A stretch of DNA of 38,601 nt from Pseudoxanthomonas mexicana (GTDB lineage Bacteria > Pseudomonadota > Gammaproteobacteria > Xanthomonadales > Xanthomonadaceae), in contig NZ_LSIF01000079.1 of the NCBI RefSeq assembly GCF_001556105.1, positions 1-38,601 of the forward strand, written 5' to 3'. The notes beneath the pieces are model-generated. The model had not been told where the DNA came from, searched no databases, and saw only the letters and a program-made list of their open reading frames with translations. Shown piece by piece: positions 1-10,792 of this stretch. Numbering within the stretch: position 1 is the stretch's first letter; each line of letters opens with the position of its first letter. Made by a program: the position numbers and the translations under genes.

Positions 1-55
1 GCCATGAAAAACCTCCGAAGGCTGGATGGGTGTCCAACTTCCGGGGGTCAGTTCA
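1..55 (-). mobile_element. Left end of an IS3-family-like insertion sequence (partial)
   Basis: Read on the minus strand, positions 55 to 31 give TGAACTGACCCCCGGAAGTT followed by GGACA, which resembles the terminal inverted repeat of many IS3-family elements (a TGA start, a run of C, and AAGTTGGACA). Next come a Shine-Dalgarno sequence CGGAGG (positions 17-12), six bases, and an ATG at 5-3, where IS3 elements begin orfA. Only the tip is in the window, so the transposase cannot be confirmed and the element may be intact or a remnant. It sits 35 bp past the hppA stop codon. The family call rests on remembered IS3 terminal sequences. Confidence 0.6.
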
Positions 56-90
56 GATGGCCGCCCTTTTTCTACGTCATGCCGCTACGG

Positions 91-2514
<2,424 letters not shown>

Positions 2515-2774
2515 GACCCCTCCCAAGGTTGATGGATGTCGTCCAGCAGAAAGCATGAACACGCAACCCAATCCCGGTGGAGCCTGTTGAACGATTGAGC
2601 GCACTCGACCGCTGCGATGGACTGCAGCACGAAACCCTTGTTCAGACATCCCTGGAGCTGGCCCGAGTATGACCGGATGCGTTGCGGGCCGCCAGCGGTG
2701 ACGGGCTGGTTCAGGCATTCCGTGCCAGCCTTGCCGCCCTGCTCGTGTTTTCGTATCCGTTTCAAGGAGTTGCC

Positions 2775-3296
2775 ATGCGTCAGACCGTCGCACTTCCGTT
2801 GCTTGTCGCGTGCCTGCTGGCGGCCTCGCCATCGCGCGCGGCCGATCCCGCGCCGGAGATCCAGCGCCCGGCGGGCGCGCCGCAGGCCGTCGGCACCGTG
2901 CACACGCTGCGGCAGATTCCCGAGGCCTGCGCGCGCCTGGAAGGCGCCTTCACTGGCGATGCCGCGCAGCCGTATCGCTACGCACCGGTGCGCACCAGTC
3001 CGCAGTGCCAGCCGCGTGCGCGCTTCGTCGACTTCGACAAGGCGAAGCCATCCATCGCCGCGGGCTGGAAGCTCAATGACGTGATCCGCGTGCCGAACGC
3101 GGCGTGCCCGTCGCAACAGGCCGTCGTGCGCGTCTGGCGCAAACCGGGTAGCGCCGCGCCGCCGCCCCTCGATGGCCAAGGCCAATCACGCATCTATCTT
3201 CAGGACGCGAAGCAGCAGGCGGGCGCGGCTGCGCAGGCACCGTCGTTGACGCTGTTCGCCGCGAAGCTCGAGGTGGAAGGCAAGGCTTGCCGTTAG
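2775..3296 (+). CDS. Exported hypothetical protein
   Basis: A 173-aa protein with an AAGGAG ribosome binding site seven bases before the ATG. The N-terminus [20 protein letters not shown] followed by RA is a signal peptide; cleavage after Ala-22 or so is likely. LVAC also fits a lipobox loosely, but the hydrophobic stretch before it is short, so a soluble periplasmic protein is favoured. The mature part has several Cys residues ([19 protein letters not shown], final KACR), which could form disulfides. No family was recognised. Its last four bases overlap the end of the convergent DUF4440-like gene. The gene lies alone on the plus strand between hppA and pfp. Confidence 0.75.
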   Translation: MRQTVALPLLVACLLAASPSRAADPAPEIQRPAGAPQAVGTVHTLRQIPEACARLEGAFTGDAAQPYRYAPVRTSPQCQPRARFVDFDKAKPSIAAGWKLNDVIRVPNAACPSQQAVVRVWRKPGSAAPPPLDGQGQSRIYLQDAKQQAGAAAQAPSLTLFAAKLEVEGKACR

Positions 3297-3661
3297 GAAG
3301 CCGCAGGGGTGCCCTGGTGATACGACAACTGCCAGCCCCGTGCGGTCCGGCGCCAGACCGACACGCGCAGCGCGGCGTGGAAGGGCGTGCCATCGGGTGC
3401 GACTTCGTGCGAGCGGAAATGCAGCAAGGCGATATCCGACGCCAGCGGTTCGACGCGATGATCCCGCGCGATCACCGCCGGCAGGCGGTCGCGTGAGGCC
3501 AGGAAGTCGATGACGGTCTGTCGGTCGTAGCGCGCACCCGAACGGCCGACTTCATGGAAGTCGGGATGCAGCAGGCGCTCCAGCCGCTCACGCGTGCAGA
3601 TCGCGCCCGGGTGGTGGAGTTCGGTTTCCAGCGCGGTGAGTTCGGCGAGCAGGCTGTCCAT
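3293..3661 (-). CDS. DUF4440 / NTF2-like small protein
   Basis: A 122-aa protein of the SnoaL/NTF2-like fold. It begins with a helix (MDSLLAELTALETELHHPGA) and continues with LLHPDFHEVGRSGARYDRQT, which is the typical DUF4440 layout of a helix and then the LHPDF-EVG strand. The C-terminus RRTARGWQLSYHQGTP gives the closing beta strand with the usual W-L-x-x-H-Q-G-T pattern. Such proteins are single-domain cone-shaped folds, sometimes enzymes and often of unknown ligand, so no function is assigned. It is convergent with the exported protein, the stops overlapping by four bases, and lies 38 bp downstream of a small membrane protein on the same strand. Confidence 0.8.
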   Translation of the reverse strand: MDSLLAELTALETELHHPGAICTRERLERLLHPDFHEVGRSGARYDRQTVIDFLASRDRLPAVIARDHRVEPLASDIALLHFRSHEVAPDGTPFHAALRVSVWRRTARGWQLSYHQGTPAAS

Positions 3662-3699
3662 CGCGCAAGCCTATCCCGTGGTCGGCCCCGCCTGCAGGT

Positions 3700-3834
3700 T
3701 TAGGCGGCAGTGGCGGCCCTCGCCTCGACGGGCGCGTCCTTCTGCGCCAGGTACTGGCCAAAGCGATAGCCGGCACCCGCGACGGCAAGTCCGATGGCGA
3801 CGGCGAACATGCCGATGAGAACCTTGCGGAACAT
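3700..3834 (-). CDS. Small single-pass membrane protein
   Basis: A 44-aa protein starting MFRKVLIGMFAVAIGLAVAG with one hydrophobic segment at residues about 4-22 and a short charged tail (YLAQKDAPVEARAATAA). GAGG sits eight bases before the ATG at 3834, which supports this start over the ATG at 3906 that would add 24 unlikely residues. The positive N-terminus and hydrophobic run could be a membrane anchor. Function unknown. It lies between pfp and the DUF4440-like gene on the same strand, 111 bp from the pfp stop. Confidence 0.6.
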   Translation of the reverse strand: MFRKVLIGMFAVAIGLAVAGAGYRFGQYLAQKDAPVEARAATAA

Positions 3835-3945
3835 GGGAACCTCGGATGGCGTGGCGTGCTTCCACGCTAGCATCGCCCTAGGCGCCGCGATGGTGTCTGA
3901 AGTCATCCTGCCGTTTGGATGGCGGGGCGCAGGGTCAACCCGCGA

Positions 3946-5202
3946 TCAGCCTTCCCACTTCGGGAGCTTCTTCTTCACCGCCACGTTCTTCAGTGCGACG
4001 TACTTCGGCAGGCCATCGGTACCGTAGGGCGGATAGGCCTCGCCGCGGATCAGCGGCTGCAGGTAGGTGCGCGCCTTGTCGGTGATGCCGTAGCCGTCCT
4101 TGCGGATGAAGCTCGGCGGGAATTTCTTCTCGTGGTTGGCAACCTTCGACAGCGGCGCGGCCTCGATCTTCCAGCGGTACGGCGTGTCGGAGGTGCGCTT
4201 GATCACCGGCATCACCGCGTTCTGGCCCTTGAGTGCAAACTGCACCGCGGCCTTGCCGGCGGCCTGCGCCTGTTCCCAGTCGGTCTTCGAGGCGATGTGG
4301 CGAGCTGAGCGCTGCAGGTAGTCGGGCAGGGTCCAGTGCACTTTCAGCCCGAGCTGGTCTTTCACGCGACCGGCGAGATACGAGGCCACGCCGCCGAGTT
4401 GCGTGTGGCCGAACGAATCCTTGCCGCCGCCGGCATCGGCGACGAAACGGCCGTCGGCGTACTGGATGCCTTCGCTGGCCACCACCACGCACCAGCCCAC
4501 GCGCTCCACCGTCTTCTTCACCTGGGCGAGGAAATCGGTTTCGTCGTACGGGCGCTCGGGGAACAGGATCAGGTGCGGCGCTTCGTCGCGCGTCTGTCCG
4601 GCCAGGCCGGCGGCGGCCGCCAGCCAGCCGGCATGCCGGCCCATGGCCTCGTAGACGAACACCTTGGTGGACGTCTCCGCCATCGCGGCCACGTCCAGCG
4701 CGGCCTCGCGCACGGAGACGGCCGTGTACTTGGCGGCAGAACCGAAGCCGGGGCAGGTGTCGGTGATGGCCAGGTCGTTGTCGACCGTCTTCGGCACGCC
4801 GATGCAGGTCAGCGGGTAGTCGAACGCCTGCGCCAGCTGCGACACCTTCCAGGCCGTGTCGGCCGAATCGTTGCCGCCGTTGTAGAGGAAGTAGCGCACG
4901 TCGTGCGCCTTCAGCACGGCCAGCAGGCGCTCGTACTTGGCGCCGTCGGCCTCCAGCGATTTCAGCTTGAAGCGGCAGCTGCCGAAGGCGCCCCCGGGTG
5001 TGTGCGCCAGGGCGCGGATGGCGGCGGCCGACTCCTTGCTGGTGTCGATCAGGTCCTCGCGCAGCGCGCCGAGGATGCCGTTGCGCGCCGCCAAGACCTT
5101 GATTTTCCGGGCACGCGCTTCGGTGATGACGGCCGACGCGGAGGCATTGATGACGGCGGTGACGCCGCCGGACTGCGCATAAAGTAGGGTGCCTGCGGCC
5201 AT
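3946..5202 (-). CDS. pfp: Pyrophosphate-dependent 6-phosphofructokinase
   Basis: A 418-aa cytoplasmic enzyme that interconverts fructose 6-phosphate and fructose 1,6-bisphosphate with PPi as phosphoryl donor. NGGNDS at residues 108-113 has Asp112 where ATP-dependent enzymes have Gly. PKTVDND (137-143) has Lys138 where ATP enzymes have Gly. These two changes are the established markers of PPi use. MGRHAGW (187-193) is the sugar-phosphate loop. Xanthomonads are known to carry a PPi-type enzyme in place of the ATP-type. The nearby proton-pumping pyrophosphatase shares PPi as substrate, so the two genes form a functional neighbourhood, although three small genes separate them. The ATG at 5202 has only a weak upstream purine run. 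adk starts divergently 121 bp away. Confidence 0.93.
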   Translation of the reverse strand: MAAGTLLYAQSGGVTAVINASASAVITEARARKIKVLAARNGILGALREDLIDTSKESAAAIRALAHTPGGAFGSCRFKLKSLEADGAKYERLLAVLKAHDVRYFLYNGGNDSADTAWKVSQLAQAFDYPLTCIGVPKTVDNDLAITDTCPGFGSAAKYTAVSVREAALDVAAMAETSTKVFVYEAMGRHAGWLAAAAGLAGQTRDEAPHLILFPERPYDETDFLAQVKKTVERVGWCVVVASEGIQYADGRFVADAGGGKDSFGHTQLGGVASYLAGRVKDQLGLKVHWTLPDYLQRSARHIASKTDWEQAQAAGKAAVQFALKGQNAVMPVIKRTSDTPYRWKIEAAPLSKVANHEKKFPPSFIRKDGYGITDKARTYLQPLIRGEAYPPYGTDGLPKYVALKNVAVKKKLPKWEG

Positions 5203-5323
5203 GTGGGGTTCGTTCCGGGGTGCGGGGATGCGGTAAGCTTCACACAGATGACGCGGTGCAGCGCGGCGCCTGGCGCCCGATGCAACTCACCGCCCGCAGA
5301 ATTCCAGTTTCGGGAGTTACAGC

Positions 5324-5902
5324 ATGCGATTGGTTCTACTGGGCCCACCCGGGTCGGGCAAGGGCACCCAGGCAGCGCGCCTGAAGGACTACCTGCAGGT
5401 ACCGCACATCTCCACCGGCGACCTGCTGCGCGCGGAAGTCGCCGCCGGCAGTCCGCTCGGCCTGCAGGCGAAGGAAGTGATGGCGCGTGGCGAGCTGGTC
5501 AGCGACGACATCCTGCTCGGCATGCTGGAAGACCGCTTCTCCCGCGACGACACCAAGGCCGGCTTCATCCTCGACGGTTACCCGCGCAACCTGGTGCAGG
5601 CCGCCGCACTCGGCCAACTGCTGGCCAGGCTGGGGCAGAAGTTCGACTTCGCCGTGCAGCTGGACGTGGCGACCGAGCTGCTGGTCGAGCGCATCGCCGG
5701 CCGCGCCAAGGCCGAGGGCCGTGCTGACGACAATCCGGAATCGGTGCGCAAACGCCTGCAGATCTACACCGACCAGACCGCGCCGGTCATTGACTTCTAT
5801 CGCCAGCAGGGCGAACTGACCGTCGTCGACGGCGTCGGTTCGCTGGACGAGGTGTTCACCCGCATCACCGAGGCGCTGGCGCCGGCGAAGGAAGTGGGCT
5901 GA
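5324..5902 (+). CDS. adk: Adenylate kinase (short form)
   Basis: A 192-aa cytoplasmic enzyme that converts ATP + AMP to two ADP. The P-loop GPPGSGKGT is at residues 7-15, the AMP-binding HISTGDLLR follows near 28-36, and FILDGYPRN (about 81-89) is the conserved Asp-Gly-Tyr/Phe-Pro-Arg motif. The LID region is short (IAGRAKAEGRADDN), so this is the short-type enzyme without the Cys4 zinc lid, usual for xanthomonads. CGGGAG precedes the ATG. A stem-loop terminator candidate follows at 5931-5954, so the gene is probably monocistronic. Confidence 0.97.
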   Translation: MRLVLLGPPGSGKGTQAARLKDYLQVPHISTGDLLRAEVAAGSPLGLQAKEVMARGELVSDDILLGMLEDRFSRDDTKAGFILDGYPRNLVQAAALGQLLARLGQKFDFAVQLDVATELLVERIAGRAKAEGRADDNPESVRKRLQIYTDQTAPVIDFYRQQGELTVVDGVGSLDEVFTRITEALAPAKEVG

Positions 5903-5930
5903 ATCCCGTTCCGCGCAGCACGTGAGTCCG

Positions 5931-5954
5931 GAAGCCCCGCCCGAGCGGGGCTTC
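5931..5954 (+). terminator. Rho-independent-like terminator after adk
   Basis: GAAGCCCCG (5931-5939) pairs perfectly with CGGGGCTTC (5946-5954) around a six-base loop CCCGAG. It starts 29 bases after the adk stop codon. Downstream is TGCGTTT, a short and imperfect T-tract. Confidence 0.75.
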
Positions 5955-6066
5955 TGCGTTTCAGGGGCGGGATGACGTTGATCGCCGGGCGGGATGCTAC
6001 GGCTTGCCGTGTGCCTAAGCCGGCGTGCTCGGCTAAAGTTCGCGGACTCATTCGGGAAGAGCAGTC

Positions 6067-7425
6067 TTGAAGATCCATATCCTCGGCATCGCCGGGACGT
6101 TCATGGGCGGCGTCGCCGCCCTGGCCCGCGAACTTGGCCACACCGTCGAAGGCAGCGACCAGGCCATCTACCCGCCCATGTCGACCCAGCTGGAGACGCT
6201 CGGCATCGCGCTGGCGCAGGGTTACCAGCCGCAGAACATCGCGCCGGACTGCGACGAGATCGTCATCGGCAACGCATTGTCGCGCGGCAACCCCGCCGTG
6301 GAAGCGGTGCTCGACCAGGGCCGCCGCTACATCTCCGGTGCGCAGTGGCTGTCCGAACGCGTGCTTCCCGGCCGCGACACGCTGGCCGTCGCCGGCACGC
6401 ATGGCAAGACCACCACGACCACCATCCTGACCTACCTGCTGGATGCGGCGGGCCGGTCGCCGGGTTTCCTGATCGGCGGCGTGGCCGAGGATTTCGGCGC
6501 GTCCGCGCGCATCGGCGGTGGACGCGAGTTCGTCGTCGAGGCGGACGAGTACGACACCGCGTTCTTCGACAAGCGCAGCAAGTTCGTCCACTACCGGCCG
6601 CTGGTCGCGATCCTCAACAACCTGGAATACGACCACGCCGACATCTTCCCGGACGTGGCCGCGATCCAGCGTCAGTTCCACCATCTGGTCCGTACCGTGC
6701 CGCGTCGCGGGCGCCTGATCGTCAACGGCGAGGATGCGCGCTTGGCCGAGGTGCTGGCGATGGGCTGCTGGACGCCGGTCGAACGCTTCGGCTTCGACGC
6801 GTCGCTGGAATGGAGTGCGCGCCTGATCCGCGACGACGGCAGTGCCTTCGCGGTGCGTCACCACGGCACCGAGATCGGTGAAGTGCACTGGCCGATGCTG
6901 GGCCGCCACAACGTACTGAACGGACTCGCCGCCTTGGCCGCCTGCAATGCGGTCGGCGTGGACGTCACCACGGTGCTGCCGGCCTTGGCGGCGTTCCGCA
7001 GCGTGAAGCGACGGCTGGAAGTGATCGGCCAGCACGACGGCATCACCGTCTACGACGACTTCGCCCATCACCCCACCGCCATCCACACCACGCTGGAAGG
7101 CCTGCGCGCCCGCGTCGGCGAGGCGCGCATCGTCGTGGCGATGGAGCCGCGCAGCAATTCGATGCGTTCCGGCGCGCATGCGGATGCGCTGGCGCCGTCG
7201 CTCGACATCGCCGATGGCGTGGTGTTCCTGCACCGTCCCGAACTGGCATGGGACGCGGGCAAGGTCGTGGCCGCGATCCGCGGTGATGCGCGTACCGTGC
7301 CCGATACCGACGCGCTGATCGCCGCGCTGAAGGCGCAGGCGCGCCCGGGCGACCACGTGGTGTTCATGTCCAACGGCGGCTTCGATGGCGCGCCGCGCCG
7401 CTTCCTGGCGGCCCTGCAGGGTTGA
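6067..7425 (+). CDS. mpl: UDP-N-acetylmuramate:L-Ala-gamma-D-Glu-meso-DAP ligase
   Basis: A 452-aa Mur-ligase family enzyme of peptidoglycan recycling. It re-attaches the recovered tripeptide to UDP-MurNAc using ATP, in the cytoplasm. HILGIAGTFMGG (residues 4-15) is the N-terminal UDP-binding Rossmann loop of the MurC/Mpl type. GTHGKTT (110-116) is the ATP P-loop. EADEYDTAFFDKRSKF is the Mpl-specific metal/ATP block, and VYDDFAHHPTAI marks the C-terminal domain. The start is TTG at 6067, with GGGAAGAG about six bases upstream; no ATG fits the family N-terminus better. A LON-domain gene begins 10 bp after the stop, suggesting cotranscription. Confidence 0.95.
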   Translation: MKIHILGIAGTFMGGVAALARELGHTVEGSDQAIYPPMSTQLETLGIALAQGYQPQNIAPDCDEIVIGNALSRGNPAVEAVLDQGRRYISGAQWLSERVLPGRDTLAVAGTHGKTTTTTILTYLLDAAGRSPGFLIGGVAEDFGASARIGGGREFVVEADEYDTAFFDKRSKFVHYRPLVAILNNLEYDHADIFPDVAAIQRQFHHLVRTVPRRGRLIVNGEDARLAEVLAMGCWTPVERFGFDASLEWSARLIRDDGSAFAVRHHGTEIGEVHWPMLGRHNVLNGLAALAACNAVGVDVTTVLPALAAFRSVKRRLEVIGQHDGITVYDDFAHHPTAIHTTLEGLRARVGEARIVVAMEPRSNSMRSGAHADALAPSLDIADGVVFLHRPELAWDAGKVVAAIRGDARTVPDTDALIAALKAQARPGDHVVFMSNGGFDGAPRRFLAALQG

Positions 7426-7435
7426 GCAGGCGGGC

Positions 7436-8011
7436 ATGACGCACGAATTGCTGCCGTTGTTTCCGCTGGACAAGGTGCTGCTGCCCGGCGCCGCGATGGA
7501 CCTGCGCATCTTCGAGCGGCGCTACCTCGATCTGGTGCGCGATTGCAGTCGTGCGGAGAGCGGCTTCGGTGTCTGCCTGATCCTGGACGGCAACGAAGCC
7601 GGCGCACCCGCCACGCCGGCGGCCTACGGCGTCGAAGCGAGGATCGAGAACTTCGACATGGGCGACGACGGCCTGCTGTCGTTGCGCGTGCGCGGCCACC
7701 GGCGCTTCCACGTGGTCCGCACCCGGGTGCGCGACAACGGGCTGGTCATGGCGGACGTGGAGTGGCGGTGTTCGGACGAGGACTTCGAGATCCTGCCCGA
7801 GCATGCGTTGCTCGGCACGCTGCTGCAGACCATGATGGAAAAAGTGGGCACCGACGTCAGCAAGCTGCCTGCACGGGTGTTCGAGCATGCGGGCTGGGTG
7901 GGATGGCGGTTGGCGCAGCTGCTGCCGATCACGCCGCAGCAGCGCGTGTCGCTGCTTCAGGAAGACGACGTCAACGCACGCCTGCAGCGCCTGCTGGAGT
8001 GGATCGACTGA
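7436..8011 (+). CDS. LON N-terminal substrate-binding domain protein
   Basis: A 191-aa protein with the LON N-terminal (LonN, PUA-like) domain and no protease or AAA part. The start MTHELLPLFPLDKVLLPGA and then LRIFERRYLDLVRDC are the diagnostic LonN sequence. The remainder (GRRFHVVRT-like GHRRFHVVRT, then ADVEW) matches the domain core, followed by a helical tail ending QRLLEWID. Stand-alone LonN proteins are common in proteobacteria and are of unknown role, possibly peptide or substrate binding. The ATG at 7436 follows GCAGGCGGG, 10 bp after mpl. It converges on the DedA-type gene with nine bases between the stops. Confidence 0.88.
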   Translation: MTHELLPLFPLDKVLLPGAAMDLRIFERRYLDLVRDCSRAESGFGVCLILDGNEAGAPATPAAYGVEARIENFDMGDDGLLSLRVRGHRRFHVVRTRVRDNGLVMADVEWRCSDEDFEILPEHALLGTLLQTMMEKVGTDVSKLPARVFEHAGWVGWRLAQLLPITPQQRVSLLQEDDVNARLQRLLEWID

Positions 8012-8020
8012 TCCCCGCAC

Positions 8021-10027
8021 TCAGCGCGGCGCGTCGACCGCCTGCGTGCGCAAGCGGAGGACCGGCAAGCCGGAATCCGGGTGCGGTGCGATCGCGTGAT
8101 CAAGCCCGGAGGTGGTCTTCGTCACGGCATCCAGCGCGGTGCGCGCCTCGCGCAGCGGGCGCCACATGCGGACCAGGTTGAACGCGCGCTGCTGCTGCAG
8201 CACCTGCGCGCTGCCGATCCACAACGGCACGTCGCCGGGCTGCAGCCGCGTATCGGCCGGCCACAGGCGCAGCACGTAGACCTCGCCCGGCTGGTCGCCC
8301 TTGCGCAGCATCAGCAGGCTTTCCGCGCGCGTGTCCAGTGTCGCCGGCAACACGGGCTGTTCGTCATCGGGCAGGTCGCTGTCCAGCAGGTTCAGGGTTT
8401 CTTCCCACCCTGCCTGCGGTTGTTCGCGCCAGCCGGCGGCCGACAGCGTCGCTTTCAGTGGCGCGAGCGGACCCGCGACCTGCACGTCCAGCGGCCAGCG
8501 CTGTTCGTCGTCGAATTCGTTGCGGCGCGCAGGCAGTGATTGCCACCCCTCGCTCCACCAGTCCTGCAAGGCGACGGTGCGTTCGATCACCGGTGCCTGG
8601 AACTGCGCCAGCATGCGCTCCACATTGCGCGGTGCATGCCATAGGCCGGCCAGCACGAAGCTGCCGTAGAACAGCCACGCGATCGGCTTGATCCAGAACG
8701 AGCGCACCATGCGGCGGCGGTACGCGATGCCCAGCACGAGCAGCCAGACCAGGCCGAACAACATGCCACCGATCACGTCGCTCAGCCAGTGCGCGCCCAG
8801 ATAGATGCGTGCGAAGCCGATCAGCGCCACCACGATGCCCGAGACCAGATATGGCCAGACGCGCGTCCGGCCCGGCAGTTCGCGCGCGATCAGCACGGCG
8901 AAGAAGCCGAAGGTGATGGTCGACATCGTCACCGCGATGGACGGGAAGCCGAAACCGCTGCTGACGCTGGGCGGCTTGGGAATGTTGACCGAGGCACCGA
9001 GCCAGGCGGTAAGCGCGAGGCCGAAGGCCAACGCCGCCAGCCAATGCCCGGCCGCCATCCATCGCTTGCGCCAGCACAGGTACACCAGCACCAGCAGCGA
9101 GGCCGGCGCAAGCACCTGTTCGTCGCCGAGCGAAGCCAGCGCCGCGAGCGGATAGTCCGCCAGCGGATTGCGCAGCGCACGCATCAGTTCGTAGACCCAC
9201 AGGTCGGCGGCCAGCGGTTCGCTGTGGCCAATGACGATGACCAGGAAGGCGAACCACACCCACACGATCGCCAGCAGCAGGATCGCGAGCAGCGCCAGCG
9301 GAACGGACTCGCGTCGCGCCGGGTCGAAGACCGCCGCCGTGTAGCGCCCCAGCACCGGGTGCGCGTGCGACCACGCCAGTGCACGAGCCAACAAGGCATC
9401 CGCATGCGCGGCGAACCAGCGGTAGGTGTACAGCACCAGCGCCCAGGCCAGCGCGATCACCAGCACCAGCAGCCCCAGCACCAGCGCCAGCCTGCCGGCC
9501 ACGGCGGCGACCGCATCGTAGGCGTGTCCCAGCACCCAGCCGGGCAGCAGGAACGCGGCGGCCCACGCCACGCAGGCCGCGCTGCTGGCCACGACGTAGC
9601 GACGCAGCGGCATGCGCGAGATGCCCGCGACGGCTGGCACGAAGGGCCGGATGGGACCCACGAAGCGCGCGATGAAGATGCTCTTCCACGCATTGCGGCG
9701 GAACAGCAGTTCGCCGCGGTCCAGCAGTTGCGGGTACTTCCGGAATGGCCATACCGTACGCAGCTGCTGGCCCCAGCGGTGCCCGACCCAGTAACTGGTC
9801 GCGTCGCCGACCAGCGCGCCCAGCGTGGCGCAGACCACCGCGTACGGTCCGGAGATTTCGCCCAGTCCGATCAGCACGCCGACCGCGAACAGCAGCGGCA
9901 ATGCCGGCACGATGGCCCCGAGGATGATCACCGCGTCGCAGAACGCGATGGCGAAGATCACCAGACCGGCCGCGACGGGATGCGCGCTGATCCAGGCCAG
10001 CAGGTTGTTGAACCAGGAAGAATCCAT
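8021..10027 (-). CDS. DedA / PAP2-like / LssY-C multidomain membrane protein
   Basis: A 668-aa inner-membrane protein. Residues 1-200 are a DedA (SNARE-associated/VTT) domain with ARFVGPIRPFVPAVAGISRM (about 120-139), a family linked to lipid scrambling and membrane homeostasis. Residues about 240-430 are PAP2-like with several membrane helices; motif 3 is present as ARIYLGAHWLSD (His413, Asp417). The other two PAP2 motifs are degraded: PSIA at 362-365 stands where PSGH is expected, so the catalytic His is Ala, and the Lys/Arg-Pro motif 1 reads NIPKPPS. Residues about 480-668 are a soluble LssY-C-like tail. Phosphatase activity is therefore doubtful. The ATG at 10027 has no Shine-Dalgarno; TATAAT lies exactly six bases before it. 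Confidence 0.9.
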   Translation of the reverse strand: MDSSWFNNLLAWISAHPVAAGLVIFAIAFCDAVIILGAIVPALPLLFAVGVLIGLGEISGPYAVVCATLGALVGDATSYWVGHRWGQQLRTVWPFRKYPQLLDRGELLFRRNAWKSIFIARFVGPIRPFVPAVAGISRMPLRRYVVASSAACVAWAAAFLLPGWVLGHAYDAVAAVAGRLALVLGLLVLVIALAWALVLYTYRWFAAHADALLARALAWSHAHPVLGRYTAAVFDPARRESVPLALLAILLLAIVWVWFAFLVIVIGHSEPLAADLWVYELMRALRNPLADYPLAALASLGDEQVLAPASLLVLVYLCWRKRWMAAGHWLAALAFGLALTAWLGASVNIPKPPSVSSGFGFPSIAVTMSTITFGFFAVLIARELPGRTRVWPYLVSGIVVALIGFARIYLGAHWLSDVIGGMLFGLVWLLVLGIAYRRRMVRSFWIKPIAWLFYGSFVLAGLWHAPRNVERMLAQFQAPVIERTVALQDWWSEGWQSLPARRNEFDDEQRWPLDVQVAGPLAPLKATLSAAGWREQPQAGWEETLNLLDSDLPDDEQPVLPATLDTRAESLLMLRKGDQPGEVYVLRLWPADTRLQPGDVPLWIGSAQVLQQQRAFNLVRMWRPLREARTALDAVTKTTSGLDHAIAPHPDSGLPVLRLRTQAVDAPR

Positions 10028-10033
10028 CGCCGG

Positions 10034-10039
10034 ATTATA
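10034..10039 (-). promoter_or_regulatory. Consensus -10 box, candidate leaderless start
   Basis: TATAAT on the minus strand ends six bases (CCGGCG) before the ATG of the DedA-type gene. Transcription from such a box would begin at or next to the A of ATG, giving a leaderless mRNA, which fits the absence of a Shine-Dalgarno sequence. No good -35 was found 16-19 bp upstream. Confidence 0.55.
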
Positions 10040-10077
10040 GGCGGCGCGAGATGACCGGTGCCTGCCGGACATGGCAG

Positions 10078-10083
10078 TAGAAT
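10078..10083 (+). promoter_or_regulatory. Near-consensus -10 box, candidate leaderless start
   Basis: TAGAAT on the plus strand ends six bases (GGCGCG) before the GTG start of the RIO-like kinase gene, which also lacks a Shine-Dalgarno sequence. The spacing equals that of the divergent -10 box at 10034-10039. No convincing -35 is visible. Confidence 0.5.
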
Positions 10084-10089
10084 GGCGCG

Positions 10090-10752
10090 GTGGACTTGCG
10101 CTCGCCCTCCGAAATCACCGCACTCAAGGCCGACAGCTTCGGCCGCATCTCGTTGATGCAAGGGCCGGAGGGGCCATTCGTGCGCCGCGACCTCGCGCAC
10201 GTGCCGCTGTGGCTGCGGCTGCCCGCGTGGTGGCTGGCGCGTCGCGAAGCGCTGGCGCTGCGCCAGGTCGCCGGCATGGCGGACGTACCGCAACTGCTGG
10301 ACTGGACCGGCCGCCGGCTGGACCGCAGCTACATGGAAGGCGCGGCGATGTACCAGCGTCCGCCGCGGGGCGATCTTGCGTACTTCCATGCCGCGCGTCG
10401 GTTGCTGCGACAGCTGCATCGCCGTGGCATCGCCCACAACGACCTCGCCAAGGAAGCCAATTGGCTGGTGTTGGCCGACGGCCGGCCGGCCATCATCGAT
10501 TTCCAGCTCGCCACGCGCGGCGATCCGCGCTCGCGCTGGATGCGCCTGCTGGCGCGGCAGGACCTGCGCCACCTGCTCAAGCACAAGCGCATGTACTGCG
10601 CCGCCTCCATCACGCCCGTCGAGCGGCGCGTGCTGAAGCGGACCTCATGGCTGCGCGACCTGTGGTTCCGCACCGGCAAGCCGGTGTACCGCTTCGTCAC
10701 CCGCCGCCTGCTGAAGTGGGAAGACAACGAAGGGCAGGGGCCGAAGCCATGA
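10090..10752 (+). CDS. RIO / Kdo-kinase-like small protein kinase
   Basis: A 220-aa protein of the kinase-like fold (RIO1/WaaP/Kdo-kinase group). GIAHNDLAKEANWL (residues 113-126) is the catalytic loop with His116-Asn117-Asp118 and the metal-binding Asn124. IIDFQLA (135-141) replaces the DFG motif. An upstream Arg-Arg-Glu segment (residues 51-53) may supply the helix C acid; the glycine-rich loop is weak. The target could be a protein, LPS sugar or small molecule and is not decidable here. It starts with GTG at 10090 directly after a TAGAAT box and has no ribosome binding site. The SDR gene follows after 40 bp, so it may head an operon of five metabolic genes. Confidence 0.82.
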   Translation: MDLRSPSEITALKADSFGRISLMQGPEGPFVRRDLAHVPLWLRLPAWWLARREALALRQVAGMADVPQLLDWTGRRLDRSYMEGAAMYQRPPRGDLAYFHAARRLLRQLHRRGIAHNDLAKEANWLVLADGRPAIIDFQLATRGDPRSRWMRLLARQDLRHLLKHKRMYCAASITPVERRVLKRTSWLRDLWFRTGKPVYRFVTRRLLKWEDNEGQGPKP

Positions 10753-10792
10753 GCGCATCCCGATCCATCCCGCTCATTTTCCGGAGCACGCC

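Noticed and set aside
8789..10054. A 421-codon plus-strand frame opposite the DedA-type gene
   Set aside because: Antisense shadow, strongly biased to Gln, Arg and His.
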